DNA from: Siphonodentalium dalli
Lineage: Eukaryota > Mollusca > Scaphopoda > Gadilida > Siphonodentaliidae
Assembly: GCA_032622095.1 (NCBI GenBank)
Contig: CP136067.1
Span: 81,620,705 to 81,684,704, forward strand
Direction of reading: 5' to 3'
DNA: 64,000 nt
Positions 37,401 through 47,679 of the stretch are shown here, one piece after another. Numbering within the stretch: position 1 is the first letter of the stretch; each line of letters opens with the position of its first letter. Below the pieces are notes generated by a model. The model had not been told where the DNA came from, did no database searches, and saw nothing but the letters and a program-made list of their open reading frames with translations. Position numbers and translations under genes: made by a program.

Positions 37401-39211
37401 TATCTGCTTGAATTTGTTCGATGAGACAATTGCTGTACGCAACAAGATTTTTCTTCTGTTCATGGTCAAGACGTGTGGGTATGTTATGCATTACGGTCTT
37501 CTACGCCTTAGCAGAAAGGCATCCGTCAAATGTCTGGCTTTCAACATTCGAAGCCATATACATAAGTTGTCCGGGTACGTCAGTGCATTAGATGAGTATG
37601 TGAATTGGTGAACCATATATTGAGAAGTGGCTGTTTGGTAAGATCACCAGGTGTATATGTTGTTATCCCCATTAGGTCACCAAAGCTGAAAATACGCAGA
37701 TAGCGAGGTCCTTCTGAAAGCTAGTATACGCATCGATCACATTCCTTTCTAGTTTATCGCACAAAATAACGCTCAGATCCCATATGTAGCATCTGAATTA
37801 TACCATAAGCTATACCACGAATGAAGATCGCCAAGAATAAGGATAAGAATTCCCAGCTTTTGAGACAAACACGTGAGCTGGACACCGGCATATGTATTGT
37901 TTGAAATATTCTGATTAGTGGGACCTTTCTAAAAAGAAGTGTAGAAAACTGTGATGGTGTGAGAGAGATAGAGTAATCTGACGAAGAGACGGAAACTGGT
38001 CCATGCAGATAATGCTGAATGTGGCAAATCAGAATAAGCTCAGGTACTGTTGTTTTGATTTTTGGAGGCCATACTATGGCTATTTGGCGCACCTAAACGG
38101 CCATTATGAGCGCTTATGGTGGACAATGGATTTCGAAATGCCACATCGCGATGATTAATTGTGGGTGTTCATCTTTCCAGAATGCTACGACTTATGTTGA
38201 AACTAATAAATGGCCTATAGTATTACAGTGTCGTCCATACGTATCGATATAATGACAAAAAGTTGAAATTAGTATGTGATAATATCGACTTCTTTTCAAT
38301 TTCTGGCCGACAGTTTGGCCACCATCTAGGCTGTGAGAGTTTGCCAAACTCAAATGAATACTTCATATCAATGTACCATATGAACATGTAATTGTGGGCA
38401 GAATTCGCATAACAATAACGACCATCGTAAGAAAGTAAAGGAATGTGAGCTTGATTTCAAATTTCGGTCTCCATTTTGGCCGCCATCTTCGATTTGGAAA
38501 ACAATTTATTGTATGAGATGCAAGGTAATTACTTCACCTCAGTATTTCCAAAGCAACTGTCCGCATGTGTGCAGTTGTCTCGAAAATAATGCCCAATGAT
38601 GTGAATATGAGGGAATTTCGGTGATTTTTCAAAATCTTTCCGCCATTGTGGGCGCCATTTTAGATCTGGGGAACTTTTATTTGGATATGGTATAATGAAA
38701 GTACTTCGCCTTAGTGTTCCCAACTCACAATAGTTAACAGATGTGGAATTGTCGTGACAATAACGCTCACTGATGTTAAAATCAGCAATTTTTGGCGATT
38801 TTTCTATTTCTGGTGGCCATTTTGGCAGCCGTCTTGGATTTGGATAAATATTCCACAACTCAGGTATAAGAGGAATCCTAGCTCGAGTATCTCCTGCACA
38901 TATATATGCATTGTGTTCGTCAATGACTCTTCTATACGATAAATGTATAAAATCACGCCAAGTTGCCAATATTTTCCCATCGAGACAAACGAAATGTGGT
39001 AAAATGTAAGAAAATAGCATATATGGCCTAAAATTCCTTAAATCGACATGTAGTTTGCAATCAAATCGAAAAATAAATTTTCGATATGCCGGTTATCATC
39101 ATCATAATATGAAAATATAGTATGTGTGGAATGTGTCACGTTAAAATGAGCACCGGAGGATCATGTTCCTATTTTTCAGCTGCCATGAAAACGGTAGGCA
39201 CTTTTATGCAT

Positions 39212-39919
39212 GTTTTCTCCGTTACCAACCCGAAAAGGTAGCATATGGGTACGTACAGTCCATTAAAACATGTGGCAACTGTCACAATCAATACACAATG
39301 GTGGCTATAGTCACATGCATGCAATTTTATAAAATACTCATGATTCGAGCTGTCACTAGCCAGATGTTTAGGGTCAATGGCTACCCGTATATCTTAGGAT
39401 TACCGTGCAATTAAAAATTAATTCCGAATCGAACACTCTCTATCACTCTATATGGTGTATAGACAGACGAAATGGACCAATTTCTTATGTGGGGATATAT
39501 ACGTTTTCGAAAACAAAACATGTGGAAAATATTGATGTGGCGTTTGTGATATGCGACACACATATACTACAGTGGGCGTGGTAACGGAGAAAACACATTT
39601 TGGGTCTTTATATTCCTAAATATTGCGAATCGTTGATACACACTAAATTTTTAATAATATGTGACACAAACGTGTTTGGTTGAATTTCTAACTTCGCTGG
39701 AAGCATATTAACTATTATTTGAAACTACATGCAATCCCATGTACTTTGAATGTGTATGTGTTTCCAGTAAACCCATATCATTGACCTGCGTAATCATGCC
39801 ATTCAATTTGATTTGATTACATTAATATAAGAATGTGTTAATATATGTCGAACAAGGAATACCTGACAATTCAAACGCCCGATGTAATATTAGCATGGAC
39901 ATGATGGTAACGGAGAAAA
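39212..39919. promoter_or_regulatory. Left subterminal GGTAACGGAGAAAAC motifs (3 copies)
   Basis: Copies at 39212-39226 (inverted), 39580-39594 and 39906-39919 (last base differs), all within 900 bases of the left terminal repeat. Clustered subterminal motifs are usually transposase binding sites; that role here is inference. Confidence 0.6.
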
Positions 39920-39997
39920 AACCTATATATAGTTATATACGACCTGTATGCAAGTTTATGAATGAGGAATATTTTGCTAATGAACGAGGAGTGGTGA

Positions 39998-41522
39998 CTT
40001 TCGCTCCACCGGAGACTTCGTCTCAGGTGAGCTAAAAATTAAAGGTCAAAATGCAAAAATGTAATTTGTTTGTTTTTAGAGTTATGTCCCTGGCTCCGCC
40101 CCTATTTGACCCAGTGACCCCATTTGAACAAATCTGAACCCCAATCACCCAAGGTCCCTCCGTATCAAATATGAATCCATTCGACCCGATGGTACAAGAG
40201 AAGAAGTCGTTTTAAGAAATACTATGGAGGGAAAGAGTTATGGCCCAGGCTTCGCAACTATTTGACACAGTGACCTCATTTGAACAAATCTGAATGTGAG
40301 TCACCTAGGGAACATCCACACGAAATATGAACCCATTTGGCCTGTCGGTATTTGAGAAGAAGATCACCCATGCATCCGGACATGCTCGTAGCGGAAGACA
40401 TGCTCGTAGCGGAATAACCACATGGCCCGCGATTTGCACACCTTTCACGGTTAGACAAATGTTGCACCGAAACCAACACATACCAGTGGTTGACGGTGGT
40501 GGTACTATTGGTGGCTATAATTTACCCAACTGTACATCAAACTTCTTTAAACATGCATGGACGCAGTTTAATCCTATTTTACCGGGAAGTTAGGCCAAAA
40601 ATTGTGGCAATATTTGCATTTCTTACATAAAATTACGATTTCCGTGGTAACAGCCCAGACAATATAGTCTTTGCATACATTGCTATTTCCGCGGATATTC
40701 CCTTAATATGATAGACAACATTTTCAGTCATGTTTCTACATTTTCCATAGTACAAAATTACCATACATGCAGGTCATAGCAAGAACATATGGCATGTCTA
40801 TAGCAGTGGTTTTACGTTTGCTATAGACATGCCCCAAAATCAAGTGAGTGCCTCCATGGAAACTAATTTTTCGGGCACTAATATGATTGACATCGCAAAC
40901 ATGTCCAGTTCATTTTGAAGCTAAGATATCATACTTTGAGAGACTGTATGTTATATAATGTGTCAATGCAAATATTCATTAAAATTTGATAAAACGAATA
41001 TCGAGTAAGTATTTCAGGTCATAAGTTTCGTATAAAACCCGATTATCGAACAGTAATATGCAAATTGCGGAAACCACAACCGCTCATTTCTGTAGACCGA
41101 TTATCGCTGTTAACGTTTAAAACAAATCAAGGTAAAATAAACCGTGTTTTTATGAAATAACTTACGACAACTAAAGACGATGTGCAAATCGCGGGCCATG
41201 TGGTTATTCCGCTACGAGCATGTCTTCTGCTACGAGCATGTCCGGATGCATGGGGTGAAGATGTTTAAAATAATTACTATGGAGGGAAAGTGTTATGGCT
41301 CTGGCTTCGCAACTATTCGACCCAGTGACCTCATTTGAACAAATATGAATGAGAGTCACCTAGGGAACAGCCACACCAAATATGAACTCATTCGGTCTAT
41401 AGTTTCCAGAGGAGAAGATGTTTAAAGAATTGTTGACGGATGGACGGACTGACGGATGGACGGACGACGGACAAGAAGTGATGACTATAGCTCAACCAGA
41501 GACTTCGTCTCAGGTGAGCTAA
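39998..41522 (+). repeat. AGCTCACCTGAGACGAAGTC element, interrupted copy
   Basis: Bounded by GAGACTTCGTCTCAGGTGAGC at 40009-40035 and again at 41498-41521. Between them are about 157-bp tandem units (TATGGAGGGAAAGAGTTATGG...GAACAAATCTGAATG...AGAAGAAGATG) and a run of GGACGGACTGACGG words. One unit is split by the TIR element at 40365-41257. Subtracting that element and its target duplication restores the 157-base spacing. The solo copy at 18388 is in the opposite orientation. Confidence 0.75.
40365..41257 (-). mobile_element. 893-bp TIR element with 5-bp target duplication, copy 2
   Basis: Starts CACCCATGCATCCGGACATG and ends with the complement, inverted repeats of about 70 bases. Target duplication AAGAT at 40360-40364 and 41258-41262. 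Same family as 22724-23598, opposite orientation. No ORF. Confidence 0.9.
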
Positions 41523-41687
41523 AAACTACCAAAACAAAATGCATTGTTTTATTCATGGATTGGTACTAGTATGCAATATGATTAAAATTCGAAATTAATT
41601 TTAAATAGCTAGTAGCCTTCAATTAATTTCCTGCCTATATAAATCAATTTAATAAATGTCATCGTTACTAGTGTCATCACATTGAGT

Positions 41688-42427
41688 CTATATTTCTAAA
41701 CATGACAAACACGTGAAATTATCACCGTCGTCAAAGACACCGTAATCCTCTCCGCAACCTTCATGAAACCACTTGTCACAATCTGAGCACAACACCCATT
41801 CGTCGCGTTTACTGGGGTCGAGTGGATCACCATAAACCCATCCACACTTCCCACACGAATACGCATCTTGACAGTTATTTTCCGCACTCTTTTTTTAAGC
41901 TCGCTTGCCTTTGATGACCGTTGACCGAGAACCATTAGACTCGCGAACATGTGGTGCAGACAACGTTGTGAACTTCCAATTGCATTTCAGGTCGGATTCA
42001 CCATTTAGAAACTTTAAACAATTGGCGCAGAAACATGACGTTTCTCTGGTAGCGATGCCGTTTGCGTGTTTGGTAGGAATAACTGCGTGCACGTTGAGTG
42101 TTCCAGGAACGGGTAGGACATCGGGAAAACCAATTTCAGGGCGCTTTCGTTGAGGTGAATAAATGCGACATTAACATTGGCGTGATTGTCCCAATCACAA
42201 AATGCGGCGGCGTTATGTATCACACATTTACCGGTCTTCACTGCAACGTCAGCCAACCTCTTGGAGGTCCCTCCAACTCCATCACACGGCCCCTTTCCAT
42301 GACCTGCTTCCAAATATTGCCAGGTAGCTTTCACGCCCATCTTAGAATGATTACTGACAAGGTTGAAGATATGTCTGTTTCGATATTGGCTGGTGGGTGA
42401 ATCCGAAATGTATAGTGGATGTATTTG
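41688..42427 (-). pseudogene. PHD-finger transposon protein, 3' remnant
   Basis: Read on the minus strand in three frames. First a block starting near 42427 with YISDSPTSQYRNRHIF and then YLEAGHGKGPCDGVGG followed by SKRLAD. Then, after a frameshift near 42140, FPDVLPVPGTLNVHAVIP and a cysteine pair CFCANC. Then, after a second shift at an A-run near 41890, a C4HC3 PHD finger: CGKC, LCSDC, DKWFHEGC, CLSC, with a stop at 41688-41690 right after it. The order SDG/QY block, HGKG-x-DG block, CxxC, PHD matches a protein type I remember from invertebrate transposon-derived ORFs; no search was made. The N-terminal part was not found. It lies centrally between the ends of the 39022-44359 element. Confidence 0.65.
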
Positions 42428-42439
42428 ACACCAGGAACA

Positions 42440-43030
42440 ATATATAACACCCTTTGTTTGACCTAAATCGGCCAAGGGGCTGAGAGATAGCATGGGTGTC
42501 CTATTTTGAACCCCTCTGGACAGCGACAATTTTGGATCATGCAGGTTGAGGTGTGTGAGGTGTTTGGAAAGAGTGCCTGTGGGGGCGCACCATACAACAC
42601 CCTTTGTTTGACCTAAATCGGTCAACGGGACGAGAAATGGCATGGATGTCCTATTTGAACCCTCCTGGTCGGAGGCCATTTTGGATCGGGGTGGTGTGAA
42701 AGGGGTGAATATTTAGATTATCTTGGGGCACCCTTTGTTTTACCTAAATCGACCAAGGGGTCGAGAAATGCCATGGGTGCCCTATTTGAACATCTCTGGA
42801 TGGTGTCCATTTTAGATCGTGGTGTGGTAAAGGGGGGTATTTAGATTGGCTTCCTACACACACCTTTTGTTTGACCTAAATCGGCTGAGAAAAGACATGG
42901 TGCCCTATTTGAACCCTTCTGGGCGGCGGCCACTTTGGATCTGGATGGGTGGGTGGGTGGATAGAATATCTGTGGAGGGGGGGGGCACCATATACAAAAC
43001 CCTTTGTTTGACATAATTATAAAAATTTCG
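42440..43030. repeat. Tandem array, units about 130-150 bp
   Basis: Five diverged units marked by CCTTTGTTTGACCTAAATCG at about 42452, 42600, 42730, 42863 and (partial) 43001. Each is followed by ATGG-TGTCCTATTTGAACCC and CCATTTTGGATC. It sits directly upstream of the PHD remnant, so it may be an insertion into that ORF or an intron. A single related unit is at 14458-14610. Confidence 0.75.
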
Positions 43031-43599
43031 AATATGTAATAAGGAATGGAAGTCACCTTCGTTTTAATCGGTAGTACTGTAACGGGGTGAATATATCGTT
43101 AAGATAGATAACTCTGGTCGCCAGACAAGAAATCCATCCTACATATCTGCCACTCCGAGCCCGTCTGTCTGTAGCAGTGTGACCAATGGCAACCCGCACT
43201 GTCTCTTTGATTTTGCTGTCCCATGTTGCCCGGATAGCATGGCACATTGTCCCACTTTGCCCAGTGCGGTGTCCCGATTTGCCCAAAGGCACGGGCAAAG
43301 GGGGATAACACAAGAGGTTCCAAAAGGGACATACCGAGATGGTGTTTGGTATCAATGGTCACCCGATTATATGCGCCGATGAATTATATACCAATCAACG
43401 GCTTTCCATTTTTTTCCGGCGAAAATCCTATCTAAAATTCCTTGAAAACATTTGGTGTCCCGCTTTGCCCGGGTCTCCCCAATTTGTAATTAACCTGGTT
43501 AGTTTTTTGTGTTGATCTGAGTCAAACAAACCCAGACTGCCGATATAGTATCACCAAGGGGTTCATATGTGCCTAAAGAATGACCTTCTGGTGTTTGCT
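43031..43599. other. Transposon interior with GGGCAAAGCGGGACAC-like words
   Basis: CTTTGCCC and GTGTCCCG words recur near 43255, 43270, 43295 and 43458. Open frames on the minus strand (43053-43362) have no recognised domain; part of the missing transposon ORF may be here in decayed form. Confidence 0.3.
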
Positions 43600-43973
43600 G
43601 GTAACGGAGAAAACGGTAACGGAGAAAACCGCATATTGTTTACAACCATATACAAAAGTCTTGTGATATTAATTTCAACATGCTCACGTGATATCTTGGG
43701 CTTGATAGACGTTCCGTCAGATGAGATTAGCAGTTGGAGTTAAATCGTCTATTTTCTATGTTTTATGGTGGTAACGGAGAAAACATCCTTAAATAAACTG
43801 TTTTGGGAGTGGCAACTCATCTCTCGTTATTTCTACATATGATTCATTTGCATTTAGAGCTATATGTTCCCCAGGTTACACGTGATACTGCGTTTCTTTG
43901 TATAAAATTAGGCACGTACAGCAAGTTGTATCTGTAAGTTATGACGATTTAAATTGATGGTAACGGAGAAAAC
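43600..43973 (+). promoter_or_regulatory. Right subterminal GGTAACGGAGAAAAC motifs (4 copies)
   Basis: Perfect copies at 43600-43614, 43615-43629 (directly adjoining), 43770-43784 and 43959-43973, all in the same orientation and within 760 bases of the right terminal repeat. Confidence 0.65.
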
Positions 43974-45398
43974 ACCGTTTTCACGGACAACATACCATGG
44001 TGGACTGCTTCCAAATATAGTAACGTTATAGAATAATCGGTTTTTAATGCGAGAATCGGTCATACAAGTGAGATAATTACATAGGACTTGTATAATATAG
44101 TAACGGATTATTCAAGTTTCTGAGCTCATGAAATCGGATACCCAATAACGGACATCCCAAAAACAGCCAATTTTGTCACTCAAACCTCCCATTTGTGAAA
44201 TATAAGGAAACCAACCGGATGTTTCTATGTGATATATATTCGCCATAAGACCCCTGTTTAATGATGTGTTGCCATTGAGATGGCGGTCGAGACATGCATG
44301 AGATACACCCCTCGGACACGTATTTGCCATTTTTTTGCTATAAGGAATTTTGGGCCATATTCACATTTCGGCGGCCATCTTGGCCGCCATATTGGGTTCT
44401 GGTGTCGGAATTTTGGCTAATTTGTGAGGGTTGTATATTAGCATAACGAATCGAGCGGAAAACAATACCGCTTTTTATATCATCTTTACTATAACGGCGA
44501 TCAAAGAGACCTGATGCATATAAACAAATGGCCGCCACGATGGACGCCATCTTGTCTGGAGTCTCTGCGGCCACTTTTTTTTCTTGATAACAACCGAAAC
44601 AAATTAGAGGAGATATTAAGAAAGAAAATTGGTGGGGTGATGTTGAGTCCTGGTGGGGTGCAGATGTCGACCAATATCTCCTGGACTAATATATACGCGT
44701 CAAATTCGCAATATAACATTAACGAAGAGTACATTCCATGAAGCCATATCAACATTACGATGCAATATATCATCAAGAGTCGCGTGCTTTCCATACAACA
44801 CCAATTCAAAATGCTTGTTTCTATGTCGATGTGCTGGCTAACTGTTCCAAAGAGCGCACATATCACACTTTGCTCACATTGTAATCTCTAATTCTATCAT
44901 GTTATACGGTAAATTCAGACTAAATATTTCTTCATGTTGTCCCTAGTGCGTATTATCTCTTTTATAATCACCACTTGGAACAGACCGGTCCTGAAAAAAT
45001 TTCCGTTTCCATAGTGTCCCACGAAAAATATTCTACTAAGACTGAGTCCATATTGTGCTAAATGCAAAAAATCGCACCCCACCTCCCGAATATGGTCGAA
45101 ATATCATATAAGAAAGAGCATCTCCTTATCGAAGTTGATGGTTATTGGCAGAATGAATACTGATTTCTCGGCATATACCAGGATATCCACCATCAGTCTA
45201 ATAGCAACCAATTGCCAGAACTTTGAAATTTAAAAATCGATTTACTCGGAAACACAAAAAATGTACTTAGGACAGAATGGAAATCAGGTCGCGAGAGGTC
45301 TATCCAGCGTAGCGCGAGTGGACACAACTCTGTTTGTAGATTGATCACTTACATGTATAACTGGAATAAATGACACGATACGTATATATACCTCTTGT

Positions 45399-45595
45399 CA
45401 CAGTGGCATGTAACGCGCCCCGCTGCCCGTCCCCTTTTGCACTGCACCTATACGCCGCTTCTATATACGCGCCTGCTTCACGTTAATTGTACTATAATAA
45501 GGACCATTAACGTGAAGCAGGCGCGTATATATAGAGGCGGCGTATATGGGCAGTGCAAAAGGGGCGGGAAGCGAAACGCGTTACAGGCCCCTGTG
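45399..45595. repeat. GC-rich foldback hairpin, copy A
   Basis: About 90-base arms beginning CACAGTGGCATGTAACGCG and ending CGCGTTACAGGCCCCTGTG, with ACGTTAATTGTACTATAATA in the loop region. Also present in copy B at 57848-58041. Confidence 0.75.
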
Positions 45596-46496
45596 CTCTT
45601 GTGTGTTTTCCGTGATCCTCTCATCCTCTTCAATACTAATTTTTCAAAATTTTCTGTTGCTGTTAAAGTTATTTTAGAGGGGTGGGAGGCCACATCTTTG
45701 CGGCTGTAAATACCATATCAGCACTAAGTATACATGTACTATTGTTATAAAGATGCGAGTCAACAATAGGGCTTTTTCTTAACAATATTTAATGAAAAAC
45801 AAGTGAAAATAATAAACATAAGAATATGTAACAACCTTGGCAAGACGTGAATATATATACGTATAAGTTGGTAGAACTATACAATAGTTATAGTCGGAAG
45901 AAAACAGCAAAGCTGCACTTAAATGCATTTGGCATAATTATAGTCGGAAAATATAAATTGGGAGTTAAACCAAGTTAAGCGCCAGTGGCCAATTGTATAC
46001 GTGTGAGCTTAAATGTTGTAATATTTCGAGTACAGCATATGCATAATCGTCAATAATATATATCACATGAAACCCCTATAATATTATTTTAAAAGCCATT
46101 ACTTATTTCCTTAGCTATCACTAGTTAGTCACATATCACTTGGTGACGGGCCAACAAAATGACCACGCGTCTTTACATTGATTCAGGCTGATTAATACTA
46201 TTTCGAAAAGCCGCGCATGACACCAACACCAGGCAATGCACAATTATTGATTTGTTCATTAAATATAAATTATTGTCCAACTTTGTTGCACTAACGAAAC
46301 TAAAAAGAGGCAGTTGGGGGACTATATTTTCCGTCACCAGCACGAGAGCGCGCAATACTGTCGTATACGCCGCTTGTGGAGCATATCAGTCAATGCAGTA
46401 AATGTATGCATTTTGCAGTTTCTTTTAAGGATTTTGATTTGTTAAAAAGACATAAAGCTCTAGTTTTTTTCATGTGGTATACAATATCTTCAACTC

Positions 46497-46619
46497 GTTA
46501 TGTTGGGATATAAGATTTTATGAATCTCATTTGATAAATTTGATTCAGAACTCGTCTACGGGTCGTTGTGAATTAAATTTATCAAACTCGTTTTATAAAA
46601 TCTTATATCCCAGCATAAC
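46497..46619. repeat. Foldback hairpin in duplication copy A
   Basis: Arms GTTATGTTGGGATATAAGAT... and complement with about 20 bases of loop. The equivalent in copy B is near 58947-59066. Confidence 0.65.
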
Positions 46620-46659
46620 TCGTTGGAGATTCTCAAAATATGTAGTTATTCAAGAAATG

Positions 46660-46751
46660 AATGTAGTGCGTGTGAATTATTGTGGGATACGGCGTTGTTG
46701 TCCCCAACGACCACACCGCCGTATCCCTCAATAACACACACCCACTACATT
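46660..46751. repeat. Second foldback hairpin in copy A
   Basis: AATGTAGTGCGTGTGAATTA...GGATACGGCG pairs with CGCCGTATCC...CACTACATT. Copy B equivalent near 59109-59201, with the pairing better preserved there. Confidence 0.65.
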
Positions 46752-47679
46752 AATTTATTATATATAGCTGTTTGGTGATTTATTCTCATAAAAAGCAGAG
46801 TGTATTCTTATTTATTTTCACAAAATCTGCCGAAAATATGAGACTAGCAGCACATTAAGTAAGCCCAATATAAGATTTCCAAGCACTTAGCAACGATAAC
46901 GTGATCTATATAAATAGCTGGCTTCAGATGCAATTCGGCTTAACTTTGAAAAATACTCCCATTTATTCTGCTGACCGCTTTTAGTGATTATAGTTCAGAT
47001 AAGGTCAACAATTTATGACGTCGTGTTCGTGTTGCTGTCTGTGTGCTATTGTGGTATAACACGGAAGAACCGATTGGCAGTTCACCAATCACCGAGCAGG
47101 GTGTATAATTTAGTGTAACACAGACGGGCTATGTAAATATAAAATGTTGACGAGCGGGACAAAGTAGCATTTCTGTATATAAACTTGCAATTTACACGTA
47201 TATCCAAATGCCAATGCCAACGTAATTGGAGATGTGATAAAATTGTTCTACCGAAAACCAAGTGGTATTATAAATGCATAATTATACCCTATAACTTCAG
47301 TTCCTTCCCATTTTTTTTTTCATTTTTTTTTTTAAAGATGTGTTCAGGGTTCCAAACCTCATTTTACAACTTAAACATTCTAATTTAACATCACACTCGG
47401 CTTTCTTTCATCGACAAAATGTTGAAAATCAAATTTAACACACAGACTAGATCGATACGTACGTATATCATATACATTTACCAACTAATTCCAGTTTTTC
47501 TTTGAAAATTTAATGCGATAATTATTGACATCCGTTTCGTAAAAAATGGCCTCGCAGGCTCGCACCCTGATTACATCTTGATAATATGGTAAAATACAAT
47601 CAAATATCGGACACCAATGATCAGGAGTCATGTGTTTGTTCATAATTTGCATATCCCCATGGATATGCTGCGGTCCGAT

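Larger units (their letters stand above)
39022..44359. mobile_element. 5.3-kb PHD-type DNA transposon nested in the foldback arm
   Basis: Terminal inverted repeats of 19 bases with one mismatch: TATGGCCTAAAATTCCTTA at 39022-39040 and the complement at 44341-44359. It interrupts the right arm of the foldback exactly where ATAGCATA should join TTCACATTTCGG, as the intact left arm at about 35211-35235 shows. The target duplication is TA or ATA; ends are uncertain by 2-3 bases. A 15-base motif GGTAACGGAGAAAAC lies three times near the left end and four times near the right end, and nowhere in the middle. A broken minus-strand ORF with a PHD finger (41688-42427) is probably its own protein. The superfamily is not assigned. 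Confidence 0.8.
34451..45293. mobile_element. 10.8-kb foldback-type transposon inserted in copy A
   Basis: Perfect 29-base terminal inverted repeats (34451-34479 and 45265-45293, beginning CGCGACCTGATTTCC), with AGAG on both sides (34447-34450 and 45294-45297). Duplication copy B has the empty site (GTGATGACAAAGGTCTACC near 57740). Inside lies a long palindrome centred near 37165: left arm about 34880-37150; right arm about 37180-39021 and, after a nested insertion, 44360-44700. The arms contain several diverged units built on AAGATGGCGGCCAAAATGGC. About 400 bases on the left and 570 on the right, between TIR and arm, do not pair. No transposase was found, so it is probably non-autonomous. 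The arms differ by about 10 per cent in stretches I compared. Confidence 0.9.

Noticed and set aside
36661-37611. Two mutually similar frames of 153 and 121 residues on opposite strands
   Set aside because: They are the two arms of the palindrome near its centre, so similarity is expected. No recognised domain.
38529-39020. 163-residue minus-strand frame
   Set aside because: Runs through AAGATGGC-type repeat units of the foldback arm and has a counterpart in the other arm.
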